Below, in pieces: positions 48,601 through 59,297 of a DNA stretch of 64,000 bases. The DNA lies in the NCBI GenBank assembly GCA_903813345.2, contig CAIIXF020000058.1, positions 62,001 through 126,000 of the forward strand. Reading direction: 5' to 3'. This DNA comes from Owenia fusiformis (taxonomy: Eukaryota > Annelida > Polychaeta > Sabellida > Oweniidae). The notes beneath the pieces were generated by a model. It was not told where the DNA came from, did no database searches, and worked only from the letters and a program-made list of their open reading frames with translations. The position numbers and the translations under genes were made by a program. Numbering within the stretch: the stretch's first letter is position 1; the number at the start of each line of letters is the position of its first letter.

Positions 48601-49317
48601 ATTCTTCAACATAGTGTGTGAATTCAGAAGGTAAACCACTGACGGTTGTTTGTTCATGGCTGGTGGTACTATACGTAGTCTCCACATATTCCATACAGTG
48701 TTTTGTGGCTGTTGTTGTACTAGAACTACTTGTGATCCTAGTAGCGTTTGAGTCTGTCACTGAATCTCCCTGTGACAGAATCTGTGAAATTACATCTGAT
48801 AGTTTATCTTGATTATGATTAGAAGAATCATCCATAGAGGATTCAGATGCAGTGTAGTGCCGAGAGTGCACTGATTCTGAAAATTCAGATGAGTCATCAT
48901 AAAACACCTCACCACTTCCTGTGCTTGTAAATACACCACTTATGTTTGTGCTACCACTCGTAAATTCGTCAGTGGTATATTGGGAAGACTCTGACGCCTG
49001 AAATGGAGCTCCTGTAAAATCAAGGCTCCTGATATCTGATGTTGTCCTAAGTTCACTAGGTGCACTAGATGACCTTGACCCATTGGGTGGAATATTTCGA
49101 AATGCCATATCAGAGTCAAGGTCTGTATCCAATGGTCGAAAGTTACAATTCAAATCAGTACTGTTGAAATTGTGATTATAATCCTGGTTGATCGAGTTAG
49201 TAATATTGTCATTCAAACAATTTTTAAACAATAGTTTATCTGTGGTGTCGTAATCAGTGTCTCTAGATTCCTGTGTTGGTGGCCCTGGGCAATCCTCTGC
49301 TTGGTAACTTGTCGATT
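39698..49317 (-). CDS. E8: giant TQT-repeat exon with its own stop (Novex-3-like alternative C terminus)
   Basis: A 9,620-bp open exon: acceptor TTTTTCTCAG, phase 1 (E-S-T-S-Y-Q-A-E), then 3,206 further codons to a TAA at 39698-39700. Residues ~1-525 are Ser/Thr/Asp-rich and disordered. Residues ~525-2225 (about 47735-42640) are the TQT array: about 47 T-Q-T tripeptides plus S-Q-T, T-Q-[SYMA] and G-[VIA]-Q variants at roughly 12-residue spacing. Eleven R-x-x-S-P motifs recur through the array. Residues ~2225-3206 are a different disordered tail with repeats (S-D-Y-D-D-V; Y-E-[IV]-P; E-I-P-I-Q; P-T-F-T-I), ending K-K-I-W-R-I-D-L. There is no Ig domain or Cys-rich fold. Its acceptor matches the neighbours' phase, so inclusion gives a truncated protein, as the vertebrate titin Novex-3 exon does. 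A weak phase-1 donor (C|GTATAG, exon edge 39712) could alternatively allow read-on splicing. TQT is the core of LC8 dynein light chain binding sites, so a multivalent LC8 scaffold is proposed. Confidence 0.85.
42640..47735 (-). repeat. TQT-motif array inside E8 (candidate LC8-docking array)
   Basis: I counted about 47 TQT codon triplets here; one more lies outside near 41265. Between them sit T-Q-S-[DE], T-Q-Y-E, T-Q-M, T-Q-A and S-x-G-[VAI]-Q, so that glutamines recur every 11-12 residues over long runs. Typical linkers are x-F-I-E-Q-x-S and P-[IV]-[VL]-x-Q. The larger unit, defined by recurrence of D-R-[SG]-[AVS]-S-P, is roughly 120-150 residues and repeats about 11 times. TQT is written with several codon combinations (ACT or ACA or ACC, then CAA or CAG), which is not what a drifting DNA satellite would give. 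Confidence 0.85.
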
Positions 49318-52255
49318 CTGAGAAAAATAAAACAATATTTAATCTCTTTACCAAAAACAGACTTCAAATAATAACCACATCCATCCACCCACTGTCTAAA
49401 AGCTTCCTAAATGGTACTATCACCATATTTGCGCAGACTATCTATCATATGGTACATGCATGCTTCCTATATTCTAATAACAATGCCACCCACTTCCACT
49501 TTGATAGTGTTTACACATACATGCACTCCTTACCACTAATCTCAGACTAAAGTATTTCTATTTTTCATTTTACCTGTTTTGAAATTATTTGCTTTCATGA
49601 CATGACAACATTATATTTTTAAGAAGAAAAATAAACAGCATACTGAGGCATTTGTTTGTTTTCTAAGTGTGAAATAAATTCATGAATGGAATTTCAATTT
49701 AAATAAGGTGGGCCATGAAGAATCATTTTTGAACCTGTCAATGCATGTTTGTATGCAAATAGTAAAAGCTAGATCATGCTTCTTACCCTACCTTAACATA
49801 CACAATATATGAGACTTAGCATGTTTCACTTTGAGGAAGTTAAGTCTTCTTAACACTTCTTTAAGGTTGATTAAAAAAATCATTAAGCATATTAAAGCAC
49901 ATTGAATAAAAATTGTTAGTTTTGATATTCTAAAGGGAGCTCACCCAAACATTCTTTCCAGACACAGATCATATTTACACTATACACATATCACTGACCT
50001 TAATAACAAAGCCATACATTAAACCATGTTAATCCGACTGAACATTTCTATACCTTTAATAAATACATGTTCAGTATATACAGGTATGTTTAATCTTAGG
50101 CTGATATTTTCTCTGTATTAAACTCATACCCACATTCCTAAACATGAATTTGACGAATGGGCAACTGATTCTGAATCAAAATATGCAGGTATTAAAGTGA
50201 AAGATGATGTGTTTTGATCTTTTCTGTGACCTTAATGAATATCAAAAATAGCATGCCTGCCCTTATTTCCACCTGTAAACAAGTGATGATTGAGGGTATT
50301 CACAAAAGCCATAAAATTGTGCAAATAGTTCCCACAAATGTAAAATGTCACAATAACTCCATTGATGTTGTTTTTTCATCAGAAACGAGAGCATACTATC
50401 CACATAAAAGTTTATCACAATAAAAATATTTGATGTCACGATAGAGAGATAATAATAGTTGATGTCACAATAGTAAAAAAGTAATTTCATATAAAGCATC
50501 CATATGTTTGATCAAATGATACTTTCCAATCAAGCAATTAAAGACATTGTATAAATGAATATCCTAATGAATACATGTATGTGTAATGAGAAAGTATGAA
50601 TGATTATGCAACTATTAAAGCAATTTTTAATTACATTTAATATATTATTAATGACCCACACTGCCATTCAGCAATATCACAATCACAAAAGTAAAGCTCG
50701 TATACACTCACTTAACTGCATTTCCATTCATATTAAGACATTTGAAATCACACACCATCTGAACTCACTCGTGATCTCTGACATGCCTTTTCATATCCAT
50801 TAAAAAACTCAGTAACCTTCATTGAGAAAAGTGAATTAATCATTCAATGTGTCTCAATGGACCTTGTGGGTGTTGTCGTCAGTCAATCTCATGTTAAAAC
50901 TAACCATAATATATAGAGAATACAACATTATTTCATAATATTTAAGAAAATGTTTATAATATTTATTTCAAATTTAATTACTAAAATTTATTCAATTGAA
51001 ATTGTCTGTATAATAAAGTTGAGTTTAGTGTAATAAAAAAAGTGTACATTTAAAGCAAGAATTAAAAAATCCTTACCCAATTCCTCGAGGTATTTGCCTT
51101 CAATGGGATAACTTAAGCATGTGCTCTCGTGTAATTAATAAAACTATTCATCCAATTGTTCATCTTTATTAATTATTCCCTATTCTATTATGAATGTCCT
51201 TTAAGGCAACAAACCAGGGCCTTGTTCCAGGGCTACATCAGAAACACTGCTTCCATTTTATGTCTATCTTATATTTAAGCGAACAGGTTTAACATAGCAA
51301 GTATTTCATTGACAATACTAACCTACTTAAAGGGTATTTTTGTGTGCAGTTTAAAGCACTTCACAGATCAGTACTCCAGAATAAACCCTTACAACTTTGA
51401 AATATTTATTATCAACATCTAAATTCCCAATGTTTATTTTATTCATACATGTCCATAAGGTGGAATTCTGAAATTACCTTTGAACATGGTATAATCTTTT
51501 GGAGTGTTCTGGATGTTAAAACATAAAATGAGAATTCAAATTAAGGGAAAGATTTCAATTGAAGGTCAAATGCGAAACTTTTTAACCAAGCAAGATAATG
51601 ACATATCTTTATATCGCCCTGTGGTGAAAAGCAGTTGGGTTATACTATGCATACATGTAATATATGCAATGGACATGAAAAATGACATGAAGATATTTTG
51701 ACAATTGCATGATTTAAAGCTATCAATATTTATGTCTATCACAAGTAGGGGGTCATTAAAGAAAAGGTATGAGAAAGTAGGGGTCAATTAGTGTGTCTGA
51801 AGACAGTTTGGGGTCATGTCTGAAGGTCAGGTCATTATCTTGAGGTAGCCCATTAGAAGAAAGTAAAACTAAGGTGCACTTCATCAATGTGTTTCATCTA
51901 TTTCGTTTAATGATATACAGTATAACTATATATTAGGTTTGAAAATGGATGATTATATTATTAAAGAAAGGCAATCTACTACCAACTATACTATATGCAA
52001 GGACCCAAACCAAGCAATTACAATACCATAGATATTTTTATTTATTAACCTCTAATTATTATATGTTAACGATAACATACATGTATTAATTAACTAAGTG
52101 AAGAAAATGTGTATTATATGTTCTTTTTAGTGTTAAGATCACTTCTAATATTTTAAATCTGTAATATTAACAAACCATAGATTCTACAATATGACACCAA
52201 GCTATACATTACATCAAAGTATCTGACAATTTTGACAATGTTTATATTGACATAC
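49318..52255 (-). other. Intron between E7 and E8
   Basis: 2,938 bp, AT-rich. I see no Ig-like frame. A 21-bp phase-matched candidate microexon at 51077-51097 was considered and not accepted. Confidence 0.6.
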
Positions 52256-52465
52256 CCTCAATAGACAATGTTGCTAATGAATCTGGAGAGTCTAAGATGA
52301 AGTGTAGATCATTATATGAATCAGCGTGATCAGTGTGATGTACGTATTCAACCATTTGGACCATTTCAAAAGCATCCATGTGAGGATCATCATCGTGTAT
52401 GTGTGCATCATCATTGTTATTAGTATGACACACAATGTCAGCATCATGCTCAGATATGCGAGAAC
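52256..52465 (-). CDS. E7: short His/Asp-rich linker exon
   Basis: 70 codons, phase 1 to 1: acceptor TATGTAG, donor GTATGT. Opens G-S-R-I-S-E-H-D-A-D and ends T-L-S-I-E-G, the usual module border. The middle is dense in His and Asp (H-I-H-D-D-D-P-H-M-D and Y-V-H-H-T-D-H-A-D). No known domain; a flexible spacer that could bind metal ions. It is the last exon before giant E8. Confidence 0.72.
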
Positions 52466-53565
52466 CTACATAGTGAATGTGGATGCAAGTATGTGAAGTT
52501 CTATATGATACACAGAGATTACAGCACTTTCCTATATATTGTGGAAAGTTAATTAAAATGTATGAAATTCATTGATAATCCACTATTGTTAATAAAAAAG
52601 CTGAAGCTGCAGTGGCCGTGACCTACTATATCTAGCTAGTTGGCTGCTATAAGCAGATGATATGAAAATAGTATAAATTGCAATATTATCTATTCCCTTT
52701 TAAGCTAAGCTTAAAGGATTACAGAATAATAATCAAAAATTGTTTGCCTAACATTTCCTTGTACAACTCATCTTGAATAAGGATAAAGCAATTCAATTGA
52801 AAAAATGTGTTAGTTTTAGGTAATATAAGCAAAGAAAATTTCTGGTTCAAATGAATAACCTAAGAATAACAGAGCATGCATGCGTATGACACCATTTACA
52901 TTCTAAACCATTGTATCAGATAATAATGCAATGGACTTGATGGGGAATCATCATGCAACCCAACAAACTCTAAATCACATACACGAGATACTTATGACTC
53001 AGCCCATGACCATCCTATGACAAGGCATATGACAAGGCATGAGATCAAATAATCTCCCTACCATGAGCATCCCTTTATCACCAGCCTACAGGTAAATAAA
53101 TAACTATGACATTGACTTACCTTTAAACCTCTAGGAGCCATGCATGTTAGGAAGCTTCAGCCTGCGTGTGTTAGAGTACATGTACCTTCCATGCAATATA
53201 ATACAATTCATACCTACTCACCTGCCTACCCTCTAGCTTCATCATCTTAACTCATACGTTACAGGTGATTTCACAAATAAATGAATATTAATATAAAAAT
53301 TGCTGCATTGATGAAATTAATTGATAACAGGGTTGATTTATGGATTGGGATATTACAACTGGTTGATATTGCACTTTGATCATTATTTATAATGGGTTAT
53401 TTATCTGAAAGATATTTGAAAGTTAGGCAGTGACCGAAACATGGACTACATCCCAAGGGGGGAGTGTTTAACCAATGCAGCAGTTAATATGCAGTCAAAT
53501 TAATACAGAATGACACTATCTATTTATTAAACAGTTCAGCCTAGATAAATCATTTTTATTCATTA

Positions 53566-53746
53566 TACAGTAAAACCTGTGAATACTGAGCATTTTTGTC
53601 AAAGAAAAAAAGTTCAATGTTGGTAGGTATTCACAACAGAGAACGGAATTTATACAGAAATCAGTAGAGCATGTGATGAGGAAGGGTGTCCACTTGAGAG
53701 AGGTGTTCACTAGAGAGAGGTGTTCATTTAGACAGGTTTTACTGTA
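53566..53746. mobile_element. MITE-like element with 15-bp terminal inverted repeats
   Basis: Begins TACAGTAAAACCTGT and ends with its exact reverse complement, 181 bp in all, flanked by TTA on both sides. The interior contains GAGAGAGGTGTTCA twice in near succession. No coding capacity. A 14-bp copy of the same end occurs alone at 34508-34521. Confidence 0.7.
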
Positions 53747-55528
53747 TTAACTATGAATGTCAACTACACAAAAAATAGAATTAAGGAATCAAATGAATTA
53801 ATTTGACTGTTATCTTCAAACACCAAACCCAGTATAGGCCCATTTCTACATGTTAGTCTATAGTGTACATTGCGTTACAAAGTGGATTACTTTCAAGGAA
53901 TTTCAATATGATCCAGATTACATCAAATCATTCCTTCCTAGCAATATGCAACAAATATAGGGTATATGTATGGTTCTGTTTTCGTTTCAGGTTTACAGGA
54001 TTCATTCTGGATACATCAACATAAATTGGGCACTATTTTAGGAATGATTCGTTGTACAATGAAGGCTGCACAACCCTTACAACTCATGTTAATTCAGTGA
54101 ATTCATTTTTTTGCAAAATACAGGTGTAATATGAATAACTAACATTCAATCATTGTATCTTTTCCTCAATGTAAATGGTGAGGTAAAAATATGAGCTAAG
54201 AGTACAGTTTGGGTTGTGCAACCTAATAAATTTTTTATATGATTGCATGAAAATAATAAAAAAAAGGAAATAAAACATAAATCTAATATACAGTATATAT
54301 GGACAGAACTGAATATTGATCTCTTCATATTTGTTGTTTTTTTTTCCTGCAAGGGAAGATTAATTAGAAATTCTCAAGTTTGTAATCTTAGTGTTTTTTG
54401 TTTCTTCTCTTTTTGCAAGGGTATAGAGAACTCAAATAGAGAACTCAAATAATCCATGATGACTTTTGGTATTTTTATCTATCATTTAAGTGTATAATAC
54501 TCTCATTTTACACTGGTTTCAATTCATGGTTAGGTCTATGGGATGTTTTTAAAATTTGTATTGATAAAGAATTTTTGATCTTTTGGACCCCCCCCCCCCT
54601 TTGGATTTCATTTCATTTTAAACTTTAACCATGAAGGGTATATACAGTATTTGGAAGCACAAAATCAAGTAATCTTGATGACTTCTAATATTTTATTTAT
54701 CATTATAGTACAAATTTCATGTTAATTTTAGCCTAACCAGGAAAACCACTCATTTTTCCAATTCTAATTTGCTGCCATTTCACTGATAGTTGATATAAAG
54801 TTAATGTTGAGCAAGGTATGCTCAAATCAACTTAAGTTTTATTTACATGTTTCGGGTTTTATAGGTATGCTCTTGTTTTCAAACAAAATAATTCATAGCC
54901 GACAGTATTTTCAACTTTTTTCAATATACAGTATAAAACATTGAGTTGTACTGATAGTCGCAATGCATGAATTTGGCTTATTATTGCTTGGCTTTTTCTA
55001 TAAGGGCTTTATACCTTTCTCTGTGTTACATAAACTAATGGCTGGCAATCATTTTGTTTGTTTTGTTTGTTTTTTTTGCAAGGGCTCACTACATAAAATT
55101 TGAAACGAGTCCAAGTAGCTTAGCTGGGTAATTATACAGCAAAGCACATAAATGTATGGAGTAGTAAAACCCAAATCAATTGATTTTTGGAATCATTTCA
55201 TTGTAAATATTCTTTTTATTAAAGGATTCTTCTTAGCATCATGATGGTGCCACTTGAATGTATTGAGAAACCAATATTGTATTTTAAACCATGCATTTCT
55301 CCTTTGGAGGCATGCTAAATTTCATGATATATCCAACTTAAACTTTAAAGTTAGTGTAGTTTCTTTTCATTTTTGATTATCTATGATCCATTTGGAGTGG
55401 ATACACTGTAGAGCAAGGTATGCTCAACAGATACCATTTTTGTTTTTGTCTTACTTTTATGTTTCATGTAAGCATTTTGCTTGCATTTTTGTTTTTGTTC
55501 TTTGTTCATGATGGAAGCATAATATCAT

Positions 55529-58500
55529 ATGGTTTTAATTGCCTTTTCAACGAAAATGGATAATCCCTTGAATGTATTGCCTTTTCATAACTGTTCCAAT
55601 GTTGACTTCCTCAATGACACAAATCAGCTTGATTTTTATGAATCTTTAATTTTTGACCCTCTTGATTTTGAGAGGAGAATCGCAACCGAAGACCAATATG
55701 AAAATGTACAATCAGATATGCAGGACATTGCTCAAAAGTGCAAATTTTTTAACATTGACCAGTTCAACTCAACTGTGAGGCAGGACTCTTTTTCTCTCGT
55801 TCACTTCAACATGAGAAGTCTTCCAAAAAATAACTGGAAATTTCAAATATTTGAATCACTGAGTAGTACTAAATTTTCTGTAATTGCCATGTCAGAAACA
55901 TGGCTTAATTCCAATATTGAAAAACTTTATAAACTTGATGGATACAACTCTGTCTTTAATTCTAGGAATGGTTCAAGAGGTGGAGGCATTTGCCTTCATA
56001 TTGATAAGCATTATTCATTCAAAGTAAGAACTGATCTTCAGCTAACACTTAATCAATGTGAATCCTTAACAATCGAAATTGAGCAGATATCTGGAAAAAA
56101 TATCCTTGTTACTGGTATATATAAACCACCAAATGCTAATTTAAATGATTTTAATATAGATTTTAATTCACTGCAAGAGAAAATTGTAGCAGAAGATAAA
56201 ATTTCATATATATTAGGTGACTTTAATATTGATATTTTAAAATCAAATCAACATGAACAAACAAATGAATTTATATGTAACTTGCATTCAAATAACTTTA
56301 TACCTTTGATATATAGACCTACTAGAATTACTCAAACTACTGCCACACTTATCGATAACATTTTTTCAAATGCAAATAACATAGCTCAAACAGGTGTATT
56401 ACTTTATGATATTTCTGACCATTTCCCAATATTTGCAATTAATGATAGAACAAAATCTTGTGTTAAAAAAAGAAAAATTCAATATCGGGTTATTAATGAT
56501 GAAACACTTAGTAGACTTAAAAATGAGATATCTTTGATTAACTGGGATAATTATGATGAATCTCCTTGTATTAACACTGCTTACAATTCATTTTTAGATA
56601 TTTTATCCAGAACATATAACAGATGTCTTCCTATTAAAAATAAAATAATTAAAACGTATAATGATAACAATAAACCATGGATAACTTTAGGGATAATAAT
56701 TTCAGCCAAATATAAAAACAAACTGTACACCAAATATAAGAAAAATCCAACTTTGCAGAATAAGACAGTTTACACTAGGTATAAAAATAAATTAAATCAT
56801 GTTATCAGAAATGCAGAAAAAATGTTTTATAAAAATAAATTTGAAGAGAGCAAAGGTAATATAAAGAAATCTTGGAATATTATTAATAGCATTTTAAAAA
56901 GAAAACCAATAAATTCAAATACAAATTCCTCATTTGACCTTGGTGAACGGAAAACAACTAATGGTGAAGAGATAGCAGAACATTTTAATCACTTCTTTAG
57001 CACAATTGGTAAAAAACTTGCTGATCGTATTAAGACTAACATTGACCCAATGATTAACATGAGAAAAATGAATCAAAATTTAAACTCTCTGTTCATTACC
57101 CCAGTTACAATAAATGATGTCACAACAGGAATTAAATTACTAAAGGATTCTGCAGCTTCAATTGACGATATAAAACCAATAGTTATAAAATCGCTTCATG
57201 AATTTCTAGCAGCTCCACTTGCACAAATTTTCAATTTATCAATTTCTACAGGTAAATTTCCAGATGCACTTAAAATTGCTAGAGTTATCGCAGTATTTAA
57301 AAAGGGACTTAAAGATAAATTTACTAACTACAGACCAATTTCTATTTTGAGTGTTTTTGCGAAAATGTTAGAAAAACTTATTCATGATAAGGTAATGGTA
57401 TTCTTAGAAAAATATGAATTACTCTATTTACAGCAATATGGCTTCCGAAAAAAACATTCCACATATATGGCTCTTTTAAATTTTATTGAAAACATAAGAA
57501 CAGGTTTAGACAAATCGGAAACAAGTATTGGAATATATATTGATTTAACAAAAGCCTTTGATACCGTGGATCATAATATACTGTTGAATAAACTTGAATT
57601 TTATGGAATTAGAGGAACCCCACTTTCTTGGTTTAAAAGTTATCTTGAAAATAGGAAAATTATAACAGAATATACAATACATGATTTTGAAATTGACCCA
57701 AGTACTATAACTGATATGAAATATCAATCATCTTCTTCTAATATTGAATATGGAATTCCACAAGGCTCTGTTTTGGGGCCCCTCTTATTCATTATTTTCA
57801 TAAATGACATATATTTAACATCAGATAAATTAAAATTTGTCCTATATGCAGATGACACAAATATTTTATTGACTGATGATAACATTGATAATTTAGAAAA
57901 TGATATAAATGAGGAATTGAAGAAGGTTAATGATTGGATGACATCTAACAGATTAACACTCAATGTAGAAAAAACAAAATTTATGATTTTTGACATAAAA
58001 AGAATCAACAAAATTGACAACTTTGAAGTAAAATTAAATAATCAATCAATAGAAAGGGTAAATAATATTAATTTTCTAGGAGTAATTATTGACTCCAAAT
58101 TAACATGGGCTGCTCACATAAATGCACTTTGTACCAAAATTTCAAATTTAATTCGACTAATATATAAAACTAGACACAAACTAACTTTGAATGCCCTGCT
58201 GACAACCTATTATTCTTTAGTATATTCATATATAAGTTATGGAAACATTTTATGGGGCAATGCAACAAAAAATCACTTAAACAGACTATTTATTTTGCAA
58301 AAGAAATTTCTAAGAATAATGACAAATTCTGAAAGAACTGCTCATTCAAGTCCCATCTTCAAAAAGTTCAAAATATTAAATATTTTTGACATTAATAAAT
58401 TTCAAACGCTCACTTTTGTGCAGAAAACTGTAACAGAATCTGCAGACTTTCCGTTTCATAATTTTAAACATTTTTTTCAAGAGAGAACAGATATACACAC

Positions 58501-58684
58501 CCATGATACTAGATACAAATATAATTTAACAATCAAAAGGTTTAGAACTGAAACTGCTCGAAAATCAATTGCGATTAGAGGAGCAATACTGTATAACTCA
58601 CTGGCTAAAGACTTCAAAAAGGCAAAATATATAAAGAAATTTGAAAAACTGATAAAGAATGATCTTATCAGTAAATACCAATGA
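55529..58684 (+). CDS. Non-LTR retrotransposon endonuclease/reverse transcriptase (CR1/L2 superfamily)
   Basis: An uninterrupted 1,051-codon ORF, antisense to the host gene. Residues ~88-310 are an APE-type endonuclease: H-F-N-M-R-S-L (~92), S-E-T-W-L (~122), Y-K-P-P (~198), L-G-D-F-N-I-D (~229), T-A-T-L-I-D-N-I-F (~271) and S-D-H-F-P-I (~296). Residues ~580-860 are the reverse transcriptase: N-Y-R-P-I-S (~600), Q-Y-G-F-R-K-K-H-S-T (~636), I-D-L-T-K-A-F-D-T-V-D (~671), G-I-P-Q-G-S-V-L-G-P (~742) and the catalytic Y-A-D-D (~773). The C-terminal part (to 1051) is Lys/Asn-rich, including N-F-L-G-V-I-I-D. No RNase H or gag-like ORF1 is visible. Start chosen at the first Met; a second Met at 55556 is equally possible. 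Family placement (CR1, L2, Crack or Daphne) is by overall look only. Confidence 0.9.
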   Translation: MVLIAFSTKMDNPLNVLPFHNCSNVDFLNDTNQLDFYESLIFDPLDFERRIATEDQYENVQSDMQDIAQKCKFFNIDQFNSTVRQDSFSLVHFNMRSLPKNNWKFQIFESLSSTKFSVIAMSETWLNSNIEKLYKLDGYNSVFNSRNGSRGGGICLHIDKHYSFKVRTDLQLTLNQCESLTIEIEQISGKNILVTGIYKPPNANLNDFNIDFNSLQEKIVAEDKISYILGDFNIDILKSNQHEQTNEFICNLHSNNFIPLIYRPTRITQTTATLIDNIFSNANNIAQTGVLLYDISDHFPIFAINDRTKSCVKKRKIQYRVINDETLSRLKNEISLINWDNYDESPCINTAYNSFLDILSRTYNRCLPIKNKIIKTYNDNNKPWITLGIIISAKYKNKLYTKYKKNPTLQNKTVYTRYKNKLNHVIRNAEKMFYKNKFEESKGNIKKSWNIINSILKRKPINSNTNSSFDLGERKTTNGEEIAEHFNHFFSTIGKKLADRIKTNIDPMINMRKMNQNLNSLFITPVTINDVTTGIKLLKDSAASIDDIKPIVIKSLHEFLAAPLAQIFNLSISTGKFPDALKIARVIAVFKKGLKDKFTNYRPISILSVFAKMLEKLIHDKVMVFLEKYELLYLQQYGFRKKHSTYMALLNFIENIRTGLDKSETSIGIYIDLTKAFDTVDHNILLNKLEFYGIRGTPLSWFKSYLENRKIITEYTIHDFEIDPSTITDMKYQSSSSNIEYGIPQGSVLGPLLFIIFINDIYLTSDKLKFVLYADDTNILLTDDNIDNLENDINEELKKVNDWMTSNRLTLNVEKTKFMIFDIKRINKIDNFEVKLNNQSIERVNNINFLGVIIDSKLTWAAHINALCTKISNLIRLIYKTRHKLTLNALLTTYYSLVYSYISYGNILWGNATKNHLNRLFILQKKFLRIMTNSERTAHSSPIFKKFKILNIFDINKFQTLTFVQKTVTESADFPFHNFKHFFQERTDIHTHDTRYKYNLTIKRFRTETARKSIAIRGAILYNSLAKDFKKAKYIKKFEKLIKNDLISKYQ

Positions 58685-58782
58685 TAATCTGTGCTTCCAT
58701 TTTTCTCTTTCATTTTAATTCATTTAGCTTTTGATCTATGACTAAAACATTACTTTTAAATATTATGTCCCATGGAATATAT

Positions 58783-58798
58783 ACGCCCCTTGGGGTGT
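58783..58798 (+). other. 3' UTR hairpin of the retrotransposon
   Basis: ACGCCCC and GGGGTGT form a 7-bp stem with one G-U pair across a two-base gap. It lies about 70 bp before the GAATT tail. Short 3'-terminal hairpins next to the tail are how some CR1/L2-type reverse transcriptases recognise their own RNA; that role here is inferred. Confidence 0.45.
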
Positions 58799-59024
58799 CT
58801 TTTTCATGTAATTGATGAAATGTTGTATGATGTAATTTTGAATGAATAAATTGAATTGAATTGAATTGAAATCTCTAAAGGCAAACCAAATGAATAATGC
58901 ATAAAGAAAGGGTTGGATACTATAGTAACGGTTATTAATCAGAAAACAAATGATTGATCATTTTTAGTTAGGCACAACAAGCAAAACAAAATGACTAATC
59001 CCTACAAAATGTTAGTCTACTCAC

Positions 59025-59297
59025 CCTCTACTATAAGAGTAGCTGTTGTCTCATCTTCCCCAATTGTGGCCTTCACTTTACCACTGTCCCCTAGGACTGT
59101 GTTAGTAATAACCATGCGATGGAGGAAAGATTTCCCATCAGAGTAGATCTGATAGCGACCTCTGGATTTCACCTCAGTGCCATCTATGAACCAGTGTACC
59201 CTGGGTACAACCTTTGTGACCTCACAGACCAGTTCAGCATCTTGGGTCTCCATGACAGTGACATCACTGAGGCCCATACTAAATCTAAGGGGCAGCT
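59025..59297 (-). CDS. E6: Ig I-set domain exon
   Basis: 91 codons, the longest single-Ig module here, opening E-L-P-L-R-F-S-M-G-L. B-strand Cys in E-L-V-C-E-V-T-K, core Trp in V-H-W-F-I-D-G, F strand D-S-G-K-V-K-A-T-I without Cys, end L-I-V-E-G before GTGAGT. Last exon before the 6.6 kb retrotransposon-bearing intron. Confidence 0.9.

Larger units (their letters stand above)
54100..58871 (+). mobile_element. Non-LTR retrotransposon insertion, apparently full length in its coding part
   Basis: The element contains the intact EN-RT ORF, a short 3' UTR with a GC hairpin, AATAAA at 58845-58850 and a simple-repeat tail of GAATT units to about 58871, as is usual for this superfamily (no poly-A tail). 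The 5' boundary is uncertain: the recurring TTGCAAGGG and GAGCAAGGTATGCTCA motifs between 54340 and 55430 suggest a repeated 5' UTR, so 54100 is only an approximate outer limit. I did not find a convincing target-site duplication. The lack of any stop or frameshift implies recent insertion. Confidence 0.7.
52466..59024 (-). other. Long intron between E6 and E7, with transposable elements
   Basis: 6,559 bp. It contains a TIR element (53566-53746) and an antisense non-LTR retrotransposon whose ORF is 55529-58684. The rest (52466-53565, 53747-54100) is AT-rich with no recognisable exon. Sequence from about 54100 to 55528 is probably, at least in part, the 5' untranslated part of the retrotransposon. 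Confidence 0.6.

Noticed and set aside
39698-49317. E8 as a separate intronless gene or a transposon-derived ORF
   Set aside because: It has a clean phase-1 acceptor like every neighbour, no transposase or RT motifs, no flanking repeats, and Ser/Thr/Glu-rich composition like the other linkers of the same gene.
49317-49354. Met start of the E8 frame upstream of the acceptor (M-V-K-R-L-N-I-V-L-F-F)
   Set aside because: This stretch is the pyrimidine tract and acceptor read as codons; the splice site at 49317 in phase 1 explains the exon better than translation initiation there.
51077-51097. Possible 21-bp phase-1 microexon (G-K-Y-L-E-E-L) with a GTAAGG donor
   Set aside because: Phase and length fit, but the acceptor has almost no pyrimidine tract, and a 21-bp match of this kind is expected by chance in a 2.9 kb intron. 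RNA junctions would be needed.
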